This document shows positions 1 to 9,965 of a stretch of 64,000 nt of DNA, in pieces. The translations under genes and the position numbers were made by a program. Positions within the stretch are counted from its first letter, which is position 1. Each line of letters begins with the position of its first letter. The DNA comes from Tubiluchus corallicola (lineage: Eukaryota; Priapulida; Priapulimorpha; Priapulimorphida; Tubiluchidae), in NCBI GenBank assembly GCA_030141605.1, contig JAQGDQ010000163.1, forward strand, positions 1 through 64,000, given 5' to 3'. The notes under the pieces were generated by a model. That model searched no databases. It was not told the origin of the DNA and saw nothing but the letters and a program-made list of their open reading frames with translations.

Positions 1-1644
1 TGTTAAATAAGCGTAACACTCTATTCACCGAACTTATATTCATGGGTTTAGCAGTTGGATGTTTGTTTGTCTTTACAAATGGGATATTGCATACAAAAAC
101 ATTACAGGGGTTAAACTTATTTTTTACACTTACAATGCATTGTTCCATTTGTCTTGTTAGTGACTTGAGTATTTCATCTAGGTGAGTGTTCTGGTCGTTT
201 TCTCGATTCTGTTGAATATGTTGTCTTACGTCATTGATTCCACACGTTATGATAACGTTTTCCAATTTCTTCTCAGGGTATCGGTCTCGTACGAAGGCTG
301 TCATTTCATTCAGCTTTATCCCTCTGTAAGAATGCACCTGTAGATTTTTAGCTATTTCTTGAGGATTCAAGTAAGCGGTTCGGGAATCACCCAAGATTAA
401 TGTATCAGTTGATGTATTAATTTTTTTGCACGTTCGCGGCTTTGGTTTCTCCGCATTGTCGGTTATGGTGTTTTGCGGACAAGATGTAGTCAGTTTCGTG
501 TCACTAAGCTCACACCCTGTTACGTTATTCTTTGATGTGGAGGCAACTGTAACTGTGTTTACGCTACTTGGTTCTTGATTATACACGTTCTTTGCATTCA
601 TTGTCACATTCATTGTTTCCGAAGCTGGTCTGTCTGCTTTTTCTTTTGTCTGTTATGAAAAGCTGTAACCGTCTTTAATTGCTTTACTCATTCTTGCTTC
701 TGTTTCATATAATATCAAAAGCTCATCTCCGCACGTTTGTTGTGTCATAAGGCTATACAACTTTTCTATTTTTCTACTCAGTCGTTCTTCAGTCTCATTT
801 ATTTTTTGCCAAACACTTTGCGGCGATTCGTTTTGTAGATAGTAGCTCAGTTTGTCGATTTTTCCATGTAGTAGTCTTAGGTCAAGCTCACTTGATGTTT
901 GAGTCTCACTTTGTTGTGTTTCTATGAGGTTATGCAGTCTGGTAATTTCCTTATTCAGTGTTGTTTGTTTTGCGTAAGAAGCTCTAAGCTGTGCTTCCAG
1001 GCTTGTGATTTGACGTTGACTTTGTCTATTTATAAATTGGAGTGTTAATAAGCGTTGTCCCAACTTTAGATTTTCACAGTCTCCGATGCAGACTGTTTTT
1101 GGAAAAATACCGTCGTGTTCGGACAAATCATCAAGGCTGTTGGAAATGAGAAGCGTTGTTTGTTTTCCATCAACTAAGTTATTCACATGCGAGTTGGCTT
1201 TCACAAACTCACTTTCTGTGTTAGAATGTAGTGGCTGCGGATTAATACATGTTAATAGAAACAACTTTTCTGTTTCTGGCGGAGTGTCATATTCGGATTC
1301 TGACTCGTTATCTGATGTCTCGGGACATCACAAACATCAGCGCTGGTTGGTTTTTAGGAGAGTTTTTATGGTCTTGATCACCACTAGTGTTTGGGAATTC
1401 ATAATCAACGATTATGCTGTGGTTGACCAAATCTGCTTCGTGATTTGACGATTTTTGATTTGTTTCCTGTACAGTCTGTTTAATGAGTGTATTGCCGTAC
1501 TGTTTATTGTAGCACTTCACAGGCTCGAAGCTTTAATGACTGTTGTATGGTTTTGCATTTTTGGCAACTTTTCCTGGTCTTTGTCTGGGGTTTAGAGAGA
1601 GGTGCTGGGCTGGTTAGCTCATCAACGTCTTCTGACATATCCAT
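1..1644 (-). pseudogene. Broken retrotransposon ORF1-like gene (CxxC / coiled coil / SGNH hydrolase), truncated by window edge
   Basis: Read on the minus strand. A first segment starts at ATG 1644-1642 and carries a basic stretch with a CxxC pair (CQKC), then hits a stop near 1508. A second reading frame covers about 1520-1308. A third, about 1320-1, carries a roughly 200-residue region with leucine heptads typical of a coiled coil, then an in-frame TAA at 653-655. The same frame continues into an SGNH (GDSL-like) hydrolase: LILGDSRT at about 400-375 is block I, and TCGINDV at about 248-228 is the block III G-x-N-D. The catalytic D-x-x-H block would lie left of the window. Two frameshifts plus one stop mark it as dead. 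Zinc-finger, coiled-coil and esterase combinations are known from ORF1 of CR1/L2-type non-LTR retrotransposons; a decayed host gene is the alternative. Confidence 0.6.
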
Positions 1645-1739
1645 TGTCCTAACCAATGATGCGTCGGTGTGTATACAGTTAACAGGTAACGATGTTGTCG
1701 TACTAGTTCCAGTCGACTAGATTACACACCAATCCTTTG

Positions 1740-3024
1740 CTATTTTTTGAATAGTTTTCCGTTAATAATTCAAAAACTACTTGAATTTTTACCAAAATAT
1801 TTACATATTCAGGTACTGCATAAGTTTATGCACATGTATATATAATTTTCTATTACTAGTTTAAGCAAAAAACTTAGTAAACACAGTAAAAATCAGAGCA
1901 ACAAAATTACGTCCTAACTGCATGCAAGCACGTAAGCACCCCTGTCATTAATTTCATTAATTTTTTTTTGCAAAATACCACATATGTTATCAGATACCTG
2001 ATGTAAAGTACATTATAATTTAGTACTTATTCAGAAACATTACTACCGTGCCACAGTTATTTTTCACGGGCATGATTATGGCCATTAACTGTGTTATAGC
2101 AAATGGGTGATTTTCTTGGCCTTAAAACAGTGTACACTTTTTTTGCATTTTAGCAACTATCAGTAACTTTATGTATTAGTGTTATTTGCTATAACACAGC
2201 ATTATTCTCCTGCATGCCTAATTTTTATTAGTTACTATCGTGATCTTTTGACAATGTCACTGTTTAGTATTTAGTAAATCTTTGCCCACTTAACCACCTG
2301 CTGTCTTTCTGACAAGAACATGAAAATGCTATTCAGACTGGTGTGGCATGACTCAATGGTGCAATGCAAATTAACTGACACCAGCAGTAATGATACTCGC
2401 ATGTGCCAGGCACCCTTTTGAATCAAAGAACAGAAAATAAACAGCGGCGCTGTCCTCTGTTGACCAAAAAGTTAATATAGAAGCCACAAACTGCATATAG
2501 CCAAAGACATGGGCAAAGCTTACAGAAAAGATTGCTGTTATTACTGAATGTGTGCTGCAGTTTGCTGTGCAACTTTGGTTTTCTGAATTATAGCACACAA
2601 AACAAAATTATTTTTGAAATTACGTGATGAAGATGGCATTGATGAAAACGGTGGTACTTGTGTGGGTGGTGACCGACAGTAGCGGAGGCGGGAGTGGAAA
2701 TTATAGGGGGTCACAAACAACTATAGTGATGGCTGTGATAGTTGTGACAGTACAACTGATGTGATGTAGCAAAAGTTGCAGTAATCTGTATTCTGTAGTA
2801 CATAGTACATAGTATCTGTTTTTTACGTTCATTTCAGTACATAAAAAGTACCATAGAGTAATAAATAAGGCTTAGTTAAAAGTCAATGCTGTCATTGTTA
2901 GTATCAGTACAGTACAATCTGTAACAGTATTCTTCCTTTTCCCAAAATATTCTCGTGAGCAGCTACAATACAAATTTCACACATCAGTGAAGAGGCTAAT
3001 TACACTTTTTCTCCTCTTCTTCAG
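1740..3024. other. AT-rich non-coding stretch upstream of the first visible EGF exon
   Basis: No coding exon is recognisable here. The one structured item is a perfect 16-bp inverted repeat at 2089-2104 and 2184-2199, listed separately. The next exon begins in phase 1, so upstream exons of the EGF gene must exist. They are either left of the window, which would put the dead retroelement in an intron, or too short to recognise here. Confidence 0.5.
2089..2199. repeat. Inverted repeat with 16-bp perfect arms
   Basis: CTGTGTTATAGCAAAT at 2089-2104 is the exact reverse complement of 2184-2199, with a 79-bp spacer. It could be a small fold-back or MITE remnant. I found no convincing target-site duplication. 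Confidence 0.5.
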
Positions 3025-3138
3025 ATTTTAATGAATGCGAGTCCCTGCCTTGCTTAAATGATGCACACTGTATTGATGGTTTAGCCAACTATGAATGTAC
3101 TTGTACAGAAGGTTTTTCTGGAACGCACTGCGACATAG
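3025..3138 (+). CDS. EGF exon 1 (of those visible): one EGF module, phase 1 to phase 1
   Basis: The acceptor is a pyrimidine tract ending TTCTTCAG and the donor is ATAG|GTATTC. The 114-bp exon encodes one EGF module opening (D)FNECESLPC and closing GFSGTHCD. The D-x-N-E-C opening resembles calcium-binding EGF modules. Confidence 0.75.
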
Positions 3139-6100
3139 GTATTCATAGACCTACATTTTAATATATTGTAATAGAAATTACAATAAGTTAAAAGATTTGT
3201 CAACTACAGTATATCAAATTTCACAGTTTACTGGATTAAATTAATAAGTACAATATCGCAAATTTCCAGGAATGGATCATCGTTGATTACACATTTGCTT
3301 TTACTTTGTAGAAGTTGATGAATGCTGGAGTTCACCCTGTCAAAACAATGGTACTTGCGTCAACCATATAAATTACTACAGCTGTAATTGTACCGCGGGT
3401 TTCATGGGAGTCAATTGCGAGTGGGAACACACCTGCAGCTCTGCTCCCTGTAAGAACAGGGGTACTTGTGCAGAAGACGGAATGAGTTATTTTTGCACAT
3501 GTCCACCTGCTTACAAAGGGGCGAATTGTGAACTGGACCATTTTTGTAACAGTTATCCATGTAAAAATAACGGCACTTGTCAAGAAATGGAAACTGGTTA
3601 TTTCTGCACATGTGAACCAGGTTTTAAAGGTAATAACTGTGAATTTGAACATTTTTGTAACTCTGCACCCTGTGAGAATGGTGGGACATGTGAGGAGAGT
3701 AAGACACATTATTTTTGTGTCTGCCCTTCTGACTATATAGGACTGAATTGCGAACTTGAACGCTTTTGTAACTCCAAACCGTGTCAGAATGGTGGAACAT
3801 GTGAGGAAGGCCCAACTGATTATTTTTGCTTCTGTGCTAAGGGCTATAGAGGAACAAATTGTGAACTTGAACATTTTTGTAACTCTGCCCCATGCCAGAA
3901 TGGGGGCATTTGTGAAGAAAGCATGGTTGCTTATGTTTGCTCATGTGCACCTGGTTTTCGAGGAACTAATTGTGAACTGACCTCTATCAGTGCCAGGCGC
4001 ATGCGCGTCGACATTTGCAGAAGTGCCCCGTGTGAAAACAATGGCACCTGTGTGAGCCGCGGAAATCGCTACGACTGCAAGTGCTCTACGGGATTTTCAG
4101 GAATTAATTGCGAAGTGGAACATCCTTGTAATTCTGCTCCATGTAGGAATGGTGGGACATGTGAAGATGACAAAGAAACTGGTTATTTTTGTGTATGTGC
4201 ATCGGAATACAATGGAACCAACTGTGAAATGCTAACTGCCACGTCAGAGAGTAACAAGGTTATAGTTGACATGTTTACATACAGTAATTAAACATAAGTA
4301 AGGCATGGGGCTTTTGAAAGAGACAAACAAGATTAGGCCCTGAATTATACGTCAAAATTACAAAGCTCACATAATTCATTATGACCGGCAAGCCATTCGA
4401 TAAATATTCTTGTATTTTGAACCCCTTTGGCAAACATCGGCCTAGCCATGCAGCCAAATTCTTACATCATTGATTCTACGTGCTCTCTTGGTGGACAGGC
4501 CATTTGGGCGCAAGACATTTGGCACCACTGTCGATGCACATTGCCCTGCAAGAACACTGTGATGTTATTCGCTGCGTATAGTAAGCTGAAATTGTGGAAA
4601 TTCTTGTTCACTGTAATATTACCGCGTGACTTTTAAAACGTTTAAAGCTTTTGTAAGAAAACAGTTATTTTTCTGCATACAATCGTGTGATTAAAACTGG
4701 AGCCAGTTATAACCCACTTAGCATGTATGAAAGCACTGCTGCGTTGCTGAGCACATATCTTGCATGTATCATGCATTTCGCGGTTGTTAAAATTCTGATA
4801 TTGATAACCATACATTAAGTATTTGGTGCATCAATTGATTTCGAGTTGGTAGTTAGCATAAACAACGCATTACATGTTAATTTCTTCTAAAGCACATCAA
4901 GGTACCTTCAATGAATACAGTATCATTTGTGATAATATACTATTAGTTGAATTGCTGCAGAAAGGCTAAACTTTGTTTTGTCAAGATCTCTTGCTACGCA
5001 CAGTTTTGTGTAATCTACTGTTTTTGTGATGCATTAGGTTTTTTACGCTAAACTGTTGCTGTAATATTGATAAAATGCTAATCTAAACTTGCAGTAACTA
5101 CTCCTGCTTCGTTCTTTGCATAAACAACAAAAGAAATAGTTAATAGTTATAACACATGTTACTATATATATTAAATTTAGTAAACTAAACTTAAAAAAAC
5201 ATTATATCTTTATTCATACACTGAGTTTAGAGATAATACATACTGAGAGTTAGAAAGATGGTAAATCATAAAAAAATTAATAAACAGTGATTTAAAAAAA
5301 TGGGGAAACATTAAATTTTACTGATGCCCAAATGTTTCGTTCCCAAGTGTCCCCGAGCCCAAATGTCTCGTGCTCAAATGTCCCGTGCCCAAATGTCATG
5401 TACACTCTAAGTGAGGATTTATTAGTCGCTTTCTTCCAGCAGCCTGAAAAGTAGTTAGTTACCATTTCCTTGAAAGAGCATCAAATGCTACACCTAATAT
5501 GCAAAATGTAGTTTCTAATATCTTCACCATGTTAAGTAAATTTAACAGGGGCAACTTGGTCCAAAGAAGTTCTAAAAATTAGTGCATTATTATTTGAATC
5601 TGCAATGGTAAGCCAACGATGTAATTCTCTTATGCTCCCCGTTGCAAATACTAACTGAAGCCAGTATAGCTTGACTTTAGCTGAACTACTAGCCTGCACT
5701 GTAATTCTAGAGTTGAGTTATGTATATTATCTTCCTATATAATATTTTGTTCCATGATACATACATGCTATCACTTCAGAGTAAAATAATGGAATCACTG
5801 TGTGATAACTGCATTGTACAAGAAAACTAACTGCTTTACGAACAACTGTATGGCTATAATCGTGTCAATTTATACTTTGTTGTTCTTAGATTAGTTGTGT
5901 CTCAGATCCCTGCCTTAACAACGGCACGTGTGTGGACGATGGACAAGCCTACAAGTGTACCTGTCTGGCTGAATACACCGGTTTCAACTGCGAAACTGCC
6001 ACTGATCTTTGTGCAGGTAACTTTTGCCAAAATGGTGCAACTTGTACAGCAAACAAACATTCGTATACTTGTCTTTGTTTGGCAGGTTATACGGGAAAAA

Positions 6101-6540
6101 CTTGTGAGACGGCAGACCAGTGCAAATCGAACCCATGTCAGAATGATGGCACTTGTGTACATGTAAACGGTTCCTATACGTGCAAGTGTGCACCTGGATA
6201 CAGTGGTTCGAACTGTGAGGACAAAGACGGCAGCTGTACTGCTCATCTGCCAAGTTTGTTCAACATGAAGCCCGTCTCCACCCAATCTTGTCACGACGAC
6301 TTTGATTGCCCTAAAGAGGAGAAGTGTTGCGAGTATTCCGAACATGGTTTCATCTGCTCTCCTCCTCAAAAACGATACCAGTGGAAATTTCTTGTTGGAG
6401 GTGACAAATATAATATGCTTTATGTGGTGGCTGGCGTACTCGCAACTGTCTTTATCGTACCTATCGTTGTTTGTTGCATTGTGTTTAGACGAATGTACAA
6501 AAAGTCTGCAGTAGCGCCTACTCCTGAATCACCAATATAA
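3025..6540 (+). CDS. EGF-repeat type I transmembrane protein, 3' part of gene (three visible exons)
   Basis: Visible coding exons are 3025-3138, 3312-4258 and 5890-6540. The 5' end is missing. Together they give about 570 residues: 12 EGF-like modules with the six-cysteine C..C.NGGTC...C.C..G..G..C pattern, a WAP-like segment with DCP, KCC and a final C, one membrane helix (about [20 protein letters not shown]) and a tail of about 20 residues starting RRMYKKS. The first two junctions follow the phase-1 rule of EGF exons. The 4258/5890 junction is phase 0 and uses a weak donor (AAG|GTTATA). The Cys-rich ectodomain and short tail suggest a cell-surface adhesion or ligand-type protein of the broad fibropellin/Notch-ligand EGF class. 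I cannot assign an orthologue. A poly(A) signal AATAAA lies at 6926-6931. Confidence 0.75.
3312..4258 (+). CDS. EGF exon 2: eight EGF modules in one uninterrupted exon
   Basis: The acceptor is CTTTGTAG|AA. The exon runs through eight EGF modules without an intron. Modules 2-6 and 8 share the linker E-H/R-F/P/T-C-N/S-S and a unit of about 111 bp, so the array probably grew by duplication within the exon. Module 7 has an atypical insert (SARRMRVD) before its first cysteine. The frame stays open to a TAA at 4289-4291, so the end at 4258 rests on a weak phase-0 donor. If that donor is skipped, the product would end as a secreted form after about 10 extra residues. Confidence 0.75.
4259..5889 (+). 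other. Intron of the EGF gene
   Basis: Non-coding sequence between the EGF exons. It contains the TAA at 4289-4291 that would end a read-through transcript, an AATAAA at 5279-5284, and a 15-bp tandem repeat at 5327-5400. No further coding exon is seen. Confidence 0.5.
5327..5400 (+). repeat. 15-bp tandem repeat, about five imperfect copies
   Basis: The unit is roughly GCCCAAATGTCYCGT, repeated about five times with substitutions. It lies in the EGF-gene intron. Runs such as [10 protein letters not shown] appear when translated but are a by-product of the 15-bp period. Confidence 0.8.
5890..6540 (+). CDS. EGF gene last exon: three EGF modules, WAP-like segment, membrane helix, stop
   Basis: The acceptor is TTGTTCTTAG. 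The first residues are [14 protein letters not shown]. Three EGF modules are followed by a cysteine segment ([15 protein letters not shown] then GFICSPP) that resembles the second half of a WAP four-disulfide core, then a hydrophobic helix of about 23 residues and a basic stop-transfer RRMYKK. The TAA is at 6538-6540. The reading frame is secure, but the junction to the previous exon is not. Confidence 0.8.
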   Translation: MSCVSDPCLNNGTCVDDGQAYKCTCLAEYTGFNCETATDLCAGNFCQNGATCTANKHSYTCLCLAGYTGKTCETADQCKSNPCQNDGTCVHVNGSYTCKCAPGYSGSNCEDKDGSCTAHLPSLFNMKPVSTQSCHDDFDCPKEEKCCEYSEHGFICSPPQKRYQWKFLVGGDKYNMLYVVAGVLATVFIVPIVVCCIVFRRMYKKSAVAPTPESPI

Positions 6541-7814
6541 GCAGGTGATAACATTAATATATGTTATATGCATTATTGATGAGCCATCTAATGTAAGATT
6601 TGTTATAATAACAGAGAGCATGCAAAAGGGTTTTAAAGCTGGTAAATCAAATGTAATTCTCAGTTATTACATGAGCAGCTATGATGAACTTAATATAATC
6701 AGGTTTTATGAAAATTGTACTAACTTATTTATTATTTATTAACTTAAAAAGTAAGAATTAAAGTATAGTAATATGAATACTGTAAATACTTTGTTTATTT
6801 TTAAAGTATAATAATTTTCATACTGTAAATAGTTAAAGTTTATTTACGTATAAGAATACTGTATAGTATTGTGATTATAATAACGTATCAGTATTATTAT
6901 GATGTGCTATGTACTAAATTTTACCAATAAAACAGTGATGCTGTGGATTTTGTTTCTTTTAATAGATTTCTGATGATATATTAGTCCTGTACGTATGTGT
7001 GTTGGCTTTTTTTAATTTTACCAAAAATTTCCATTTGTGAAAAACATGATAAACATTAACCTGCATGATTCTAACAGACATGCCTAAGTAACATATTCAA
7101 CTTTAGTAAACTTAGTACATAGGTTAACTTGCATGATGACAGTGAGAGATCTAGAGCATAGCAACAACAGAGTAAAAGTTCATATAACTGTTATCAACTG
7201 CCTTATAGTTTGCTCTGTAAAAGGCACAAACTCAAAATTCTGGTAGAATACCACACAAAGTTTCAAATAATCATTAAATATAAGTATACTGTCCATATAT
7301 CTAAAACAAGCAAGCCTAAGTAAGATGGAATAGACGCTGCCCAAAAGCTATAAGTATTAAAAGCATATATCTAAGAATAAAAATTATTTCTAGATCAAGT
7401 GCCCCAGCATAACAATGTCACTGTGAATCATAATCTACACACTAATGATGAATTACTACTACCAGCAGTATCTAATGCATTTTCGTTTTACATTAGTGCA
7501 CTTCGTTTTTCTGCAAGATCATCATGAAAACATAACTGCATGCTGGAGGCTGAAATGCTGGTGACAAATCAGTGTATAATACTTATGAAGGAGGCAGTAT
7601 TAAAGGAAAGATAGTGGATCACTTTCACTGCTAAGAGGACTTATCTGCAATACTTCACAGCACCTAGGTAGACCCTCATTGCAACAAAATAGCACAATCT
7701 ATAACAACTTCTTATAGAAAGAGACATCTGCACCCTTTGTAAGTTCATAACAGTCTTTGCAGAGGTTGAAGAACAAAAACAGCTGTAAAAACTACAGTCT
7801 AACTTTAGTGAGAG
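6541..7814 (+). other. 3' UTR of EGF gene and intergenic spacer
   Basis: AT-rich. AATAAA at 6926-6931 is the best polyadenylation signal for the EGF gene, giving a 3' UTR of about 400 bp. From about 6960 to 7814 I see no gene. A pyrimidine-rich CTTTGCAG at about 7755-7763 could be the acceptor of a 5' UTR exon of the next gene. Confidence 0.45.
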
Positions 7815-9965
7815 ATGAAGAAATTAATTCTCTGTTTCCTCTTGGTGATGACTGCATTCAGGTTAGTAAATGTTTTGTATGTAGCTAGATCTGTTTGTCA
7901 AAACATACAAGGAAAGACACTGTAAGTGGAATACAACAAATATGTTTGCTGCTTCTAAAGTAGTCTATGTATTACTTTTGATCAGGATAGATTAGATCAT
8001 TAGAAAATGTTCAAGGAAAAACCGTTTTCATCTCCAATTGCTGTCCGTGGCACTCTTGCGAACTCCGGGAAGAATCCCACAATTCTCCTAAACCCATGCG
8101 GTTTACTGTTAAATAGAATAATGTGCAATCCAATAATATAAACTTATATATTTTGAAAACCTACCTCTGTGATTCCCTGTCTTAAATTTATCCTGACACT
8201 GCGTTGAAAGTGGGGAGAGCAAAAATGAGAGTACATGTATATTTACTGTAAAGTCTGGTCAGTAGAACAATTTGCATCTTTTGTTTGCATGTCCTCATAG
8301 AAAGTTGAACCCAAAAATAATAATTTTCTTAGCATTCAGGTTGCTGCAGGCCGTGTAGATTGTCGTTGTAAGATCCCCCGAGGAATACCAGACAAAAATG
8401 CTGAAGGCGGATACAGAGTCGAATATTTGGACGTCTGTACCCATCAAGACTACAAATGGGGCAAGACGGCACAAGAATGTTGGGGTCGACCACTTGCAAG
8501 AGATGTGTGTGACTGCTGTGACGTGTGCGGCATAGTAAGTACATTCTATTGTTATTTTATTCTAGGCAGAACATTACTCAATATATTGCTAAAAAAGAAG
8601 TGTTGGAATGCCGGATTCCCTCGATTCCCTAATGGGCTCCCCCAATGGGAGTAATTGAAGTAAGCCTCTACAGGCGGAGTTTGGGGAATTGTAAATCCAC
8701 AGAAGAAATTTTTATATTCTCTCAATTTGATAAAACTTTTGAGGGCATACGTTATTACTGTATCTGTGTTTAGAAATATGACGTATATTAGAGCACAATA
8801 TATGGTCCCTCATTTTTGTTATAAAGTAATAAGCCTTTTCACAGTTCCAGCGATTGACGATGATCGTGAAAAGGTCAAAGGTTAAATGTACCAGACAACA
8901 GATTTGTGTACACTTGACAACGCCTCCCAGCTTAAGCTTCCAAGCAAGATCTTGCTAGTAAATAACTCTACGCACAGACTAATGCATAATTAAGCAAAGT
9001 CCACGTAAAACAACTGAGGTTACTGAACTATAGCAGCAGATGGCTTGCTTTGCACGCACGCATCATGTGATGGTTGTTGTAAAGCTGTGGCGCACTTAAC
9101 CTTTGACCTACAGCAACTGCACATGCGCACAACGAAACTTTGCGCAAGTTTAAACTTAAAATTTACTTGAAATTGCGAGGGAATGCAATTCTCCCTCCCA
9201 AACAAAGAAACCCCCTATTCCCATTTACCCCCACAACACTACACCATTGATAACACGACATGAAAGAAAAGCATCACTAAGTTATATGTAGATATGGTAA
9301 TTTAACAAAACTCAAAGACCGCGCATATTTTCATTCTGCATTCAGGCTTTTATGCAATGTCTGACTGTAATAAGCAAAATTACTTAAATGCGTAGAATAA
9401 AATTTGCAGTTATGTAAAATAAAACAACCGGATCCAGTGGTTGGTTCATTTTGATCAGGCAAATTACAGAAAGAAATAATTGATACACACGTCCCACACG
9501 TGTGTAAATGGATTATGGCAAGACGCATTGCTATTTAAACAGAGTAAGGAGGATACCGCAGATTATGATATATGCTTTACGGAAGACAGAAGACGCCTTG
9601 AGGATTATGGATTGGTCCTTGCAGCTTTCTCTGTGTGACACGGGCCTTATATGTACAGGCACTTGTTTTCGTCCTCTATATTCAGAAACAAAGGAAAATT
9701 CATTTACCTTTAAATTTGATGTATAATAGTCACTAAGTCACAGTTAACCAAGTGTGATTTAAGCGCATTTGCTATTAGAACACTACAATATCACGTAAAC
9801 ATGAATGAGCACCGTAATTGATTACTTTGAAAATAAAACGTTTGCTCTTCAACATTCCAGATTAAAGGAGACTACTGCTCTCCCTGGCCTCAAGCAGGAC
9901 AACCTGTTGGCTGCACCGATGGTTCGAAATGCAAGGAACTCGAAGGACACTACATTTGCGTGTAG
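7815..9965 (+). CDS. Secreted cysteine-rich protein A with IGFBP-like C-terminal half, 117 aa, three coding exons
   Basis: Coding exons are 7815-7861, 8333-8534 and 9861-9965, with consistent phases (2, then 0) and GT..AG ends. Exon 1 encodes the hydrophobic signal peptide core MKKLILCFLLVMTAF. Exon 2 encodes GRVDCRCKIPRG, then DVCTHQDYKWGKT, then RDVCDCCDVCG. Exon 3 encodes GDYC, AGQPVGCTDGSKC and a C-terminal YICV. The mature chain has 12 cysteines. The CDCCDVCG...GDYC...GC.DG..C arrangement resembles the IGFBP N-terminal (single insulin-binding domain) fold, but spacing is not identical. The N-terminal half matches no domain I know. Exon lengths of exons 2 and 3 (202 and 105) equal those of the neighbouring paralogue exactly. 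It is probably an extracellular binding or signalling protein; the ligand is unknown. Confidence 0.85.
8872..9109. repeat. Inverted pair of AGGTCAAAGGTTAA sequences in intron 2 of gene A
   Basis: AGGTCAAAGGTTA at 8872-8884 and its reverse complement at 9097-9109. The match extends inward to about 22 bp with three transitions. Each arm is a near-consensus DR1 nuclear-receptor half-site pair (HNF4/COUP-TF/RXR type). The alternative is that these are the terminal inverted repeats of a 238-bp MITE. Confidence 0.5.
9489..9652 (-). mobile_element. Short dispersed repeat with CGTGTCACACAG-type end
   Basis: The reverse complement begins GGCCCGTGTCACACAGAG and aligns over about 100 bp with 49105-49225. 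Both share blocks reading like AAGGYGTCTTC, CATAATC and GCCATAATCC. The other end, CCCACACGTGTGTAAATGG, resembles a degenerate inverted terminal repeat. It lies in intron 2 of gene A and carries no coding potential, so it is probably a non-autonomous DNA transposon. Confidence 0.5.

Noticed and set aside
2640-2690. ENGGTC-like peptide, considered as a lost EGF exon
   Set aside because: Only the NGGTC word is present; the remaining cysteines are missing and a stop follows soon.
3332-3980. Additional ORFs on both strands across the EGF exon
   Set aside because: They are out-of-frame shadows of the repeated EGF coding sequence; only the plus frame from 3312 has the cysteine spacing.
4427-4636. 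69-aa ORF with several cysteines, considered as another EGF exon
   Set aside because: Cysteine spacing does not fit EGF or WAP, and no acceptor in a fitting phase precedes it.
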